A stretch of 64,000 nt of DNA. Source: Tubulanus polymorphus. Its lineage: Eukaryota; Nemertea; Palaeonemertea; Tubulaniformes; Tubulanidae. The notes under the pieces are model-generated. The model saw only the letters and a list, made by a program, of their open reading frames with translations, had not been told where the DNA came from and searched no databases. The stretch spans positions 5,428,231 to 5,492,230 of the forward strand of contig NC_134033.1 in assembly GCF_964204645.1 (NCBI RefSeq). Reading direction: 5' to 3'. How positions within the stretch are numbered: position 1 is the first letter of the stretch; the number at the start of each line of letters is the position of its first letter. Positions 22,756 to 32,346 of this stretch are shown in pieces. A program made the translations under genes and the position numbers.

Positions 22756-24236
22756 CGCCCTGAAGATGAAATAATAACGGTATGAAGAGTAGAGAGTAAT
22801 TTATTTATGAAGAAAGCGCCGGGTTCACATCGTTGAATTATCATAATTTTTCAGGAAAATATTTTTGAAAATTTGTTAATATTGCGATGGGAGTTTGTAT
22901 TTCGGAAATTCGAATACTTATGTACAGTTTTCGTAGGGGTTAATCTGTTTGAGGCACTGCTCAGGGTTCAATTTTACACAACAGGTTTAAGCTGAAAAAA
23001 CGTTTAAGTTTGAATCCTCGTCCAATCAAGTTTGAATCTTTGAAAACATTTTCGCATAAAAACTAAAAACTTTTGTTTTGTTCCTAACGATTTTTCCGAG
23101 GAGATTTCTGTATATCGTGTCGATGCTAAAATGCGTTATGAAATGGAATACATTTTTTGGAATGTTCTTCACATGGAAACGTTAATCTTATTATAACTTT
23201 CCAATAAATACTCAATCGATTCTTGCATTTTGAAAACATTTAATCTTTAATTTATATCAACGCTGATACACTTTTCGATTTGGTGGTTTTCTTTTTTACT
23301 TGGAAAAGATCTTCACGCGAAAACTTTACTTCAGTAAAATTTTTCGATATTTTATACCATTCGGATTTTTATTGCGGATTCGATATTTTGATATCGAAAT
23401 AAATTTTTCGTCTTCAAAAAAATCCTCGAATGAAACGAAATGAAAAAGATTTTGAAAGATCTTGAAAAGATTTCAAGATCCAGTTCTGCAGTTTGTTGGT
23501 GAAAGTTAAACCTGTGTCAAAATTAGGTCATTTCAAATAACTTAAATCTGAGTTAACTCTGAGTAGAAATTAGTTCATTTTCGACGAGTTAACGCCGAAT
23601 AAAATCTTAAATCGCAACTTTGGAATTTGATCCTGGATCGTGGTTAACTTTTAGAAAAAAATATCTAAAAAAAAAATTCAATTAGATAACGTTAAGTAAA
23701 ATCTCATCTCAAAACTGTCAAACTGGATCCAGCAGATGCTGCAGTTACACAGTAGTTGGTTAGAGTTGACCGGTGGATAGTTGACATAGTAACAATTGGA
23801 TGTACTTCGATATAAACAAAAAAGTCTGTAATTTCGACCGCCGATCACACAACTATATCTGTACTTCGATTTCAAAATCTAACCCCAGTTTCGCTCCCGG
23901 CAGGTGTGGTGGGTTTGTAAGGGACAGTGAATAAAAAAAACAAAAAATCTAACGAAATGTACCAACCAAATAAATAACAGGGTCAATTCCTATTTTAAGC
24001 AAAAACAAAATATTAGGTTGCTATTATGATATTTATCCGCCGGTTCTTATTAACGATATTGGCGACCATATTTCGAGCAATACTAGCCCTTTTTTAAATC
24101 GGGTACATCGAAGGTTAGTAGAATACCCGCACTCGCAGAGAACAGATTACAAGATAAAAGCCCACTATTCATAGATATTAAAGGTTTTAAAATCGAGAAT
24201 TTATTCTATCAAAAATTAATCGAAAAGACACACCTG

Positions 24237-24495
24237 GGCCCAGTTTCATAAAGAATCTTAAGCCTAAAACGATTAAGTTTGAAATGTTGTCCCCGTTGAA
24301 AACACGAAGTAATCACTGGCAATTACACTAAGAATGTTAGTTTAACCTATTTTTTATGAAACCGAGCCCTAGGCCCAGTTTCACGGAAAATTTTACTTAA
24401 ATCTCTGGTGTAATTGCCAGTGGTTACTTCATGTTTTCAATGAGGACAAGAATTCAAACTTAACCTTGTTAAGCTTTAACCTTTTCGTGAAACAC
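24237..24495. mobile_element. two adjacent palindromic elements, GGGCCCAGTTTCA family
   Basis: GGGCCCAGTTTCATAAAGAA at 24238 pairs with TTTTTTATGAAACCGAGCCC ending near 24369. A second unit starts GGCCCAGTTTCACGGAAAAT near 24374 and ends TTTTCGTGAAACACTG. Their interiors share CACTGGCAATTACAC in opposite orientations. They lie in the leader intron of the secreted gene. Confidence 0.65.
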
Positions 24496-24658
24496 TGACG
24501 GTAATCTCTAGGGTGAGATCGAAACATCTTTTATAATCAATTTTCGAATAAACTCTCGATTCGAACACTTTTATTCCGTATGTAGCCGGTTTTCTATCGA
24601 AATAACATCGAAAGTTATTATTTCATCTTTTCGCCCGCAAACTATAAAACAAACTCAC

Positions 24659-24710
24659 GTATTGTTGCCGATGGTGAAAGTCCGTCGCGTACGTATTGAT
24701 TAAGCGTGTG
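24659..24710 (-). other. untranslated first exon of the secreted-protein gene
   Basis: The exon ends at 24659 in a strong donor (CAATAC followed by GTGAGT). The matching acceptor is TTCATCTTCAG just before 22759, four bases upstream of the start ATG at 22755. The 5' limit is estimated from the TATA box. The leader intron would be about 1.9 kb. Confidence 0.6.
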
Positions 24711-24734
24711 AACGGGGACATTCGGTACGCCGGC

Positions 24735-24740
24735 TTTATA
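24735..24740 (-). promoter_or_regulatory. TATA box of the secreted-protein gene
   Basis: TATAAA on the minus strand, within CATATAAAGCC. It lies about 25-30 bases upstream of the inferred start site near 24705-24710 and about 75 bases before the leader-exon donor, the usual core promoter spacing. Confidence 0.55.
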
Positions 24741-25577
24741 TGTAAGAGTGCGCGGACACCTGACGCGTATCCGGTCCTATCTGCTACCACCTTCCTGTGC
24801 ACGGATAGGCGCCGTGTGTGTACAAAATCAGATAAAGTCGACAATTCCGTGACAACGTGATTTATGTTACACGCGCGCATACCCGCGCACTGACGAAATA
24901 GATGTTGACTTATTTCCCTGTTCGCTTCTGTATTGTATGTGCCTAATATGTTTTGACGCCGTGAGATGCGTTTGAAAAACTTTTTTTTTTCAAATTGATA
25001 ACAACCTCGGCCACAAACTGGGGCCGGGAAATTGGTCGGATGTATCGAAGTCCGGGTAGGGAGTCCGACGGAAAAAGGTTTCGTTTTTCCCGAGTTGGCC
25101 CTGCGCGATTAAGGTGAGGTTTACTGAACACTGCGCCATATTACGTAAGGGGTACTGCGTGAGGTGCTCTGCGGCATCGATATTGAAAAATAACTTATTT
25201 CATTTGTGAATGGTATATCGGCACAAACCAGGTGGCGCTAAAAATACACAGTTATACGTAGTGAAAATTAGTTCATTTTCAATGAACTTTGAACTGGATT
25301 TTAGGCTCCCAAATGGATACGTTGTCAAATATGTCATCAAATATGTCCTCGATTGCCACAGTAGCGGTGCGGGACCCCATATTGGCGTTTATTTTGTAAA
25401 TTATCAAATTTCACGACTCTTGTGTTCTATCTAACGAATCTTCATGCATTTTAAATCATGCGGTTGGGACATTGCGCGATAAGTGGCATCTCTCGCATAG
25501 AAACAAGCCAGCCTATAATAAGGCTTACAAGGCACATTGACATTTACGAGCTACGTTGACAAGCTTTATACTTCTTA

Positions 25578-25741
25578 AGGCGGGCGTAGGTCGGCCTTGC
25601 GACGGCTTGCGACTCATTGCGACGCGATTCACTGCGACGATCGCAACTAGTCGCACACAGTCGCCGATAATCGCGTGCAACCGACTTATGCCCCCACTTG
25701 CGACGATCGCATCGCGTCGCAAGGCCGACCTATGCCCGGCT
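25578..25741. mobile_element. PIF/Harbinger-like MITE, 164 bp
   Basis: The terminal inverted repeats AGGCGGGCGTAGGTCGGCC and AGCCGGGCATAGGTCGGCC (minus strand of the right end) are flanked by TTA at 25575-25577 and 25742-25744. A 3-bp TTA/TAA duplication is characteristic of PIF/Harbinger. The interior is GCGACGATCGC-rich and non-coding. Confidence 0.75.
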
Positions 25742-25744
25742 TTA

Positions 25745-26335
25745 AATTCTAAGCGGAGTTAGTAAGTGGATTAAATTGATTATTGTCGACAATATAGTTG
25801 AAAATGATGCCATGGATAATCAAGATTGTTCGATGGTACATTAAGAGGTCTACGGGGGAGGGGGTGGGCGCTACAGTGAGAAAGCTGTGCCTTCTTTTTC
25901 GTTCAATGGCCACCGATTCGACCGGAAAATATCAACAACGCAAAGATGAATAAAGAGATTTTTTAATTTTATTTTCGATTTATTGCGAATCGGACAGATT
26001 TAAAAGTCGCGTAAAACTTTCACACAACAAACAGTAAACATCATTTAAAACAATAAACCGAAGCAGCTTATATTACTTCCATTGTCTATTACTAGCTTGA
26101 CAATTGGTCCATTGGTCAATGGGTCCATTGGTTCATTTTATTATGCAACGCTGTACCTCACTCTGATTAGACATTTGCGCAATCGTTTAATCAATAGGAA
26201 CATCTAGATATTGTACGAAGGTAAACTACATCCCAAAAATGATGAAGATACGCATCGAAACTGTTCATGACTGGGCCTGGTTTGCAACGCAGCACTCGTG
26301 GTTCTTTCTGCGAAAAATTACCGCAGAAACCGGTC
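25745..26335. other. no gene seen
   Basis: Apart from AT-rich simple stretches and CCATTGGTC-type short repeats near 26100-26135, I see nothing. Confidence 0.4.
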
Positions 26336-26344
26336 TCAAGGTTA

Positions 26345-26760
26345 ATTGAAATCAGAGCCCAGTTGCACGACCAACGTCTTGATTAAAGACCAGTCTAAGC
26401 TCATTATTGTTGTACAGCCAAGCTAACGACTTAAGATCAGTCTTAATGTTTAATTGGGTTCTATAGCCGATCTAACAGCAGAAAATCACATTCAGCTCGA
26501 TTTGGTGCAATGGCCAATATCAGAACTTAAGATTAGTCTACTAGTTTCATAGCCAATCCATCAAGTTAGGAACAATCTCTGTTCAGTTTGGTTCTATAGT
26601 CAATCTAACAGCTCAATTTATTTTGGTTCCATAGCCAACCAAAAGAAAAGGTCTAAACTCATTTTGATTCCATAACCAATCTCACAACTAAAGACCAGTC
26701 TAAGCTCAATTGAAAGTGATTGTACGTAGCTAAATGGATAGCTAGTGATTGATAGATGTT
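26345..26760. repeat. decayed repeats of the 'CCAGTTGCAC...AAGACCAGTCTAAG' family
   Basis: CCCAGTTGCACGACCAACGT, AAGACCAGTCTAAGCTCA and several GGTTC(C/T)ATAG(C/T)CAATCTAACA segments recur through the region. A related copy lies at 43705-43850 (GGACCAGTTGCACTGTCGCG, AAGACTGGTCTTAAG). Non-coding. Confidence 0.45.
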
Positions 26761-27375
26761 CCGATGAAAGCAAGTTTAAGATGGCTGCTCCCGTCATATC
26801 GGGCTCAAAGAGCCCGTTTTGCGTGGGGGATAAACAGGTGCAAAAATTAAATTAAATATTTTCAGCGTGGTATATTACATGACATATTCTTTTTATACTC
26901 GGCCCCGACTTCGTCGCCATATCGAAATCCAGACATAAAAATTGAAAATTGATCGAAAAGATATAACTGCTAAGCAGCGAAATTGGAACCTTTCGCATTC
27001 GAAATGAAGGAAATCATTTCGAAATTATAGAAAACTCATTGTCGGGGATTCGAACCTGACATGACAACTGGTACCACTACATCAATATTCATAACCTTAT
27101 GAAAATAACAATTTGATTCGCAGGGGTCAAACCTGCACTTAATATTACTGATAACGAATTTATCGACTTGATATGATGACCGATAAATTGTAGGACGTAT
27201 CAACTAGTTGACATCGTTTGCGATATTCAAATGACAAACTGATTTGATTCAGCATATGTGGCCTGGGATTTGAACCTGGTGGTAATGCCCAAATCAGCCA
27301 CTTGCCGGTTCAGGTTGATTGTTCGGATGAACCGGAACCGAAATCGATTTAAACAAAAATGCTATATATTCGACC

Positions 27376-27400
27376 GCCGGTGGTGGTGGTGGTGGTGGTT
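27376..27400. repeat. (GGT)n microsatellite
   Basis: An uninterrupted run of about eight GGT/TGG triplets. Confidence 0.9.
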
Positions 27401-27469
27401 GTAGGAACACCAAATTGAATCTACCAATAGAAATGGGAGGGATAATCGTTTATTCAAAGTCAAAAGAGC

Positions 27470-28484
27470 GTTTGATGTGATACGTTTGATATTTTTGATA
27501 ATACGGAGTATTGCAACAAGTTTCATATTGTTCAACCAAACCAGTTTGGCTTTCGAATGAATCATTCAACTGCCATGGCTTTAACCTTGATAAGTGATGA
27601 AATTTCACAAAACTTAGAAGAAAAACAAATCGACCTTGGGAGTATTCCCGGATTTATCAAAAGCCTTTGACACCGTTGATCAAATTTAGAAACTATGATT
27701 TTATTGGAATAAGAGGCGACTCGAACAACTGTTTTGAAAACTATATGAAGAATAGAAAACGATTCGTTCATATTCAAAATTATAAATCTTCATTATCTAC
27801 CGTTAAAACTGGAGTATCCCAAGGCTAAATTTTAGGTTCCTTGCATTTTTATATGTGAATGACTGTATTGAATTGTCTAATGTGTTAAAACTTATATTGT
27901 CTGCTGACGACACAAATGCTTTTTAGTGACAACGATTTAGACAGATTAGTACTTACTGTAAAGATTGAATTATCAAAATTATGTATCTGGTTTCAAACAA
28001 ACAAATTGTCATTAAATGTAAAGCAGTCATTTTATGGTGTTTAGTACACTCTTGAAACGTAACTTGAGCGTATCAATTATCAACCAAAAGATTGAACAAG
28101 TCAATGTCACACATTTTTTTGGTTCTAATTGACAGAAATCTAACCTGATAAAAATATAAAAATAAAATCTGCCGAGATAAAGTTTCTCGAAACATTAGTA
28201 TAATAAATAGTCAAATTCGTAATCTTTATTCATCGCTTATCGTTCCTACCTCCAGTATTGTAACTTAGTTTGGGACGAAATAAACTACAGCCATCAATTG
28301 TTTTGCAAAAAAGAGTTATTAGGCTCATTTCTAATTCCTATCATTTTATTTGGCGCACATTTTAAAACAGTTGAATATTCTCAGGCTCAAAGATACCATT
28401 ATGCATTCTTTTTCGCGTGTCGGAATTAGAAGATCAAACCGTACTGAATATCTACGCGTGTTCGGACGGAAAAACGAAAAAAAT
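27470..28484 (+). pseudogene. decayed non-LTR reverse transcriptase
   Basis: Frame-shifted and stop-containing remains of a LINE RT. QFGFRMNHSTA is recognisable near 27545, a degraded F..SKAFDTVDQ motif near 27655, SQG..LG near 27818 and SADDTN near 27903. The order matches RT motifs 2 to 5. It is interrupted near its 3' end by the Penelope-like element (duplicated target at 28485-28496). Confidence 0.8.
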
Positions 28485-28835
28485 ATAATCCGATTAGGAG
28501 AGAATCCCACAATGATAATAAAAAGTCCGAAAATGAAACTTCGAGATAGTAGTTTATTCAACGTTTCGACTATATCCTAATAGTCATCTTCAGGAATAAT
28601 GAGATACTACAGAAATTATGAGATATATATACAATCCAGGGACAAAGAGACTAATTCAAGTAATCAGAGATGATACAAACTAAAGGAAAATTAACGTAGA
28701 AACAGTTACACGCTAAAATAGATTAAAGGGAAGCAAACTACTATCTCGAAGTTTCATTTTCGGACTTTTTATTATCATTGTGGGATTCTCTCCTCATCGC
28801 GTCAACACGGATATTGTGTTTTACCTATCGTGATC

Positions 28836-31238
28836 ATGCTACCCACGGATCGAAATATCGTATTAAAATTCTTCTTCTTCACGTTCCCGTACCTCGTCGC
28901 TAGCTTCCGAAATTATGAGAAATGCTATATCAAATCCAGGACTGCTAAAAGTAAAGTCAAGTTCCTTCAGGAGTGTTATGCCGAAAAAGTGGTTCCGCGA
29001 TCACTTTCTTGGATTTGGAAATACGACTCCAGCTCTGCGTTTCCACCCGAAGCTAACAAGCAACTCAAATTCGCTATAGATCGTGCTAAGGAAGACTGTA
29101 ACTATCAGTTCTATAAATTCCGTCAATCTCAAAATTATTTGAAGTCACACGTACCGGACCTATTCCTCTGGAAATCGCTCTCCACTATTGTTCAAGGCTC
29201 TGGAAAATATCATCAGCACAGAAAGTCCGTGGATCTTACCAACCAACTGAATAAACTCATTGATTCCAGCCCTTGGACTAGATTTAGCAACACCGAAAAC
29301 ATAGTAAATTTGTCTTCAACCACGTTATCTTCTACTCAGTGTCAACTTCTCGGCTACGGTTTGAATTTTTCTCTTCCTCATCAAGATAAACATGTTTTAG
29401 ACTTTGTCACCCAATTGGAATATCGCAAATCATCTCCGAACAGTTTGGACTATAACTTTATATTCATGAATCTACAGGCTATATGCGATCAACTCAACAG
29501 GAACCTTTTTGAATATCTACCTCGTCGATTTCGGCTCGCCCTCCAAGAACTACGGAAGTTAAAGACTATTAAAATATCTAAGGCTGATAAAGGTGGCAAG
29601 ATTGTGATTTTAGATCTGGATAATTATAATGTTAAAATGCAATCTCTCTTGGATAATCCTGGTGTTTATAAGAAACTTAAATCGAATCCTCTTCCTCGTA
29701 TGCAAGCTAATTTCAACAGAAGTCTTTCGGATATTATTAAACGTTTCCCCTCCGCTAAAGAAACTCTGAATAAGTTCCATTCACGTCTTCCCTCTTTACC
29801 ATATATCTATGGTTTGCCTAAAATTCATAAAGATAATGTTCCACTGCGCCCTATAGTCTCCAATTGTAATTCTCCTACATACCGGTTATCTAAATTTCTC
29901 GCGAAACAGTTATCTCCGGTGCTCGGTTCGTTCTCTCCGTCGCACCTTCGCCATAATCAACACTTACTTGAACGTATTAAGAATATTATCCCTGGCAACG
30001 ACAAATTTATATCATTTGATGTTACTTCCCTTTTTACCAATGTTCCTCTTGGACCTACTCTTGATTTCTTAAAACGCAGATTACCATCACTTAACATTAA
30101 CTTCGGCATTCCTACGGATTGTATCATCGACCTTATCTCTATTTGTACGACGGACTCCTTTTTTGAATTCAACAATTGTTTTTACGAGCAGACATTCGGT
30201 ATCGCTATGGGAAATCCTCTAAGTCCTATTCTAGCTAATTTATTCCTAGAACATGTTGAATCTGAAATATTGCCTCTTTACACTGATATTCACCCTAAAA
30301 TCTGGCTCAGATATGTTGACGATGTTCTGGCTTTGGTTCCCTTTGACTTCAATGTAGATAACTTTCTTATATATTTAAACTCCCTTTACCCGTCTCTGGC
30401 TTTTACGTATGAATGGGAATCTAATAGTAAAATACCTTTTCTGGATGTTTTGATTTTTAACTGTGGATCCTTTTTGAAATTCGCGGTTTATAGGAAACCT
30501 ACCAACGCTGAATCCTACCTCCATTACTTCTCTTTTACTTCTCCGGATATTAAACTCGGTTTAGCTCAAGGATTATTTCTTCGCGCTTTGAGAATTTGCG
30601 ACCCCTCATTTCTACCCGATGAAATTCACCATATTAACCAATCTCTCAAAAAACTTGCCTACCCCGATTTCCTATTGAAAAAAGCTCTACTTAAAGCTCG
30701 TACTACGCATTTTAGAAATAACAACCTTAGAACTCCTACGTTGGCTACCGATAAACAGCCTATCATTGTACCGTATGTACCTTTCCTCGAGAATTCTAAA
30801 GTTTCTCTTCGGTCACTAAATAAACAACTCATCTTTAAATACAATAATAAACTTAGTAACATATTGATTAACAACAAACCGAAAACCGAATCCCTAAACT
30901 GTGGAATTTATAAAATACCTTGTAAAGTTTGCGACAAAGTATATATAGGAGAAACAGGTCGGAATCTTAATCAACGCATAAAAGAGCATAAATTAGATGT
31001 AAAAAACTTTAAACCTGAAAGCGGAGTTGCTAGTCATGTTTTTCAGACTTCACACAATTTTGATTTTGCTAATGCTGAATTAGTTTACCCTTGCAGCGAT
31101 AAAACTAGAAGACATATTTTGGAATCTGCATTAATTATTGAAAATTCGAACAACGTTGTAAACCTTAACAATGGTTTTTCACCCCATAATAAACTTATAT
31201 CAAAATTCCTCTGTAAACTGGTTAAACTCAACACTTGA
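28836..31238 (+). CDS. Penelope-like element protein: reverse transcriptase plus GIY-YIG endonuclease
   Basis: This 800-residue protein would copy the element's RNA and cut the target DNA. I take the ATG at 28836; the frame opens slightly upstream without an ATG, inside the terminal repeat. A basic N-terminal region precedes the RT domain: KADKGGKIVILD (about 29580), LPYIYGLPKIHK, RPIVS, SFDVTSLFTNVPL (30010), GIAMGNPLSPILANLFLEH (30200) and the catalytic LRYVDD (30310). KIPFLDVLI follows. The C terminus has GIYKIPCKVCDKVYIGETGR (about 30902), the GIY-YIG nuclease with the CxxC insertion typical of this clade, then the R...H/E region (NQRIKEHK). No stop or frameshift interrupts it, so it may be active. 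Confidence 0.95.
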   Translation: MLPTDRNIVLKFFFFTFPYLVASFRNYEKCYIKSRTAKSKVKFLQECYAEKVVPRSLSWIWKYDSSSAFPPEANKQLKFAIDRAKEDCNYQFYKFRQSQNYLKSHVPDLFLWKSLSTIVQGSGKYHQHRKSVDLTNQLNKLIDSSPWTRFSNTENIVNLSSTTLSSTQCQLLGYGLNFSLPHQDKHVLDFVTQLEYRKSSPNSLDYNFIFMNLQAICDQLNRNLFEYLPRRFRLALQELRKLKTIKISKADKGGKIVILDLDNYNVKMQSLLDNPGVYKKLKSNPLPRMQANFNRSLSDIIKRFPSAKETLNKFHSRLPSLPYIYGLPKIHKDNVPLRPIVSNCNSPTYRLSKFLAKQLSPVLGSFSPSHLRHNQHLLERIKNIIPGNDKFISFDVTSLFTNVPLGPTLDFLKRRLPSLNINFGIPTDCIIDLISICTTDSFFEFNNCFYEQTFGIAMGNPLSPILANLFLEHVESEILPLYTDIHPKIWLRYVDDVLALVPFDFNVDNFLIYLNSLYPSLAFTYEWESNSKIPFLDVLIFNCGSFLKFAVYRKPTNAESYLHYFSFTSPDIKLGLAQGLFLRALRICDPSFLPDEIHHINQSLKKLAYPDFLLKKALLKARTTHFRNNNLRTPTLATDKQPIIVPYVPFLENSKVSLRSLNKQLIFKYNNKLSNILINNKPKTESLNCGIYKIPCKVCDKVYIGETGRNLNQRIKEHKLDVKNFKPESGVASHVFQTSHNFDFANAELVYPCSDKTRRHILESALIIENSNNVVNLNNGFSPHNKLISKFLCKLVKLNT

Positions 31239-31548
31239 TTTCCCCTTTGATTATTTGTTATTTGTTCTCTCATCAATTTCGTCTCTGACTTAACTTGTAT
31301 TCACCTTTGTTTTAAGTGCCCCCTAGTTTGTCTTTCTTTTTACTACTGACTTTAAGTTTCATTTATATTTATACTCACTATTGTTGTTTATAATCACCCC
31401 TTAGTTTGCTTCCCTTTAATCTATTTTAGCGTGTAACTGTTTCTACGTTAATTTTCCTTTAGTTTGTATCATCTCTGATTACTTGAATTAGTCTCTTTGT
31501 CCCTGGATTGTATATATATCTCATAATTTCTGTAGTATCTCATTATTC

Positions 31549-31586
31549 CTGAAGATGACTATTAGGATATAGTCGAAACGTTGAAT
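31549..31586 (+). ncRNA. hammerhead-ribozyme-like motif in the Penelope-like terminus
   Basis: CCTGAAGATGACTATTAGGA followed by TATAGTCGAAACG: CUGAAGA matches the CUGANGA core, GACUAU and AUAGUC form a perfect 6-bp stem, and GAAACG follows. Hammerhead motifs are known in Penelope-like elements. One extra U after the CUGANGA core departs from the canonical helix II closing pair, so self-cleavage is not assured. An inverted copy lies at about 28560-28595. Confidence 0.45.
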
Positions 31587-31696
31587 AAACTACTATCTCG
31601 AAGTTTCATTTTCGGACTTTTTATTATCATTGTGGGATTCTCTCCTCATCGCGTCAACACGGATATTGTGTTTTACCTATCGTGATAATCCGATTA

Positions 31697-32346
31697 TCGC
31701 GATTAGGATAACAATAGGGTTTTCTGCCGAATGGACGGAAAACCGCAATGAATCTTTTTCACAGTGTACGACTGAAAGTTCGTCACGTCACCTGGTGGCA
31801 TAGCTGGCATTGCGGTCCACCAATTCAACACAGTCTACAGACACCGGATCGCTCAAAGTTATGTCGTAATTAATTGCATTGCCTGTTGGTTACGAAAAGC
31901 AGCGAAATAAAACTCAACCATAAACACCAGCGACACGCAGTGGCATACACGACGGGCGTTTGGCATCCACTTGGTACTTCACTAGCGGCACTTAACGTCT
32001 TCAATTAAACCGCCAAGTACCACCGGTAACGTATATGTCTTGCCAATGATTTCCTCGGCCGATTTCGCTGATCAGCATCGTCATACAAAAATACGTTCAA
32101 ACAGGCATACAAGCCAAAATTACTACTTAGAAATTGAACTCTTTGGTGTGTGCAAATCTCTTCGGATTCATATCACGATATGTGGTTTTTTAACTATTTC
32201 TACTTGTGATCTTGATGCCTGTTTTTTTTACATAGTTCGTTATATGTTTTTCATTAATGATTTTTTTGTCGAAGAGAAGCCTCTCTAGCGAAGTGTTTGC
32301 CATCATCGGTAACGAAGCCCCGTGGGAAATAGAAATAAACGGTAAT
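31697..32346. other. no gene seen; small repeat fragments
   Basis: AACAATAGGGTTTTCTG...CGGAAAACC near 31707-31747 is a small hairpin of the type also seen at 56530-56615, and 31785-31835 is a CATCTGGTGG-type dispersed repeat. The rest is unassigned and would include the 3' UTR of the gene ending at 32347. Confidence 0.4.

Larger units (their letters stand above)
28497..31684 (+). mobile_element. Penelope-like retroelement (GIY-YIG type), near-intact
   Basis: ATAATCCGATTA occurs at 28485-28496 and 31685-31696, a 12-bp target-site duplication. A 100-bp direct repeat (28735-28834 and about 31587-31686) gives terminal-repeat (pLTR) structure. The 5' end also carries an inverted copy (28497-28739) of the 3' end (about 31403-31655), the tandem/inverted layout known for Penelope elements. 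One long ORF lies between. The high identity of the repeats and the intact ORF suggest a young insertion. Confidence 0.93.

Noticed and set aside
26795-26825. Histone-type 3' stem-loop (GGGCTCAAAGAGCCC)
   Set aside because: Stem and loop do not match the histone consensus and no histone ORF is nearby.
28830-28835. Non-ATG start of the Penelope-like ORF
   Set aside because: The frame opens at a GTG in the terminal repeat; the first ATG is at 28836.
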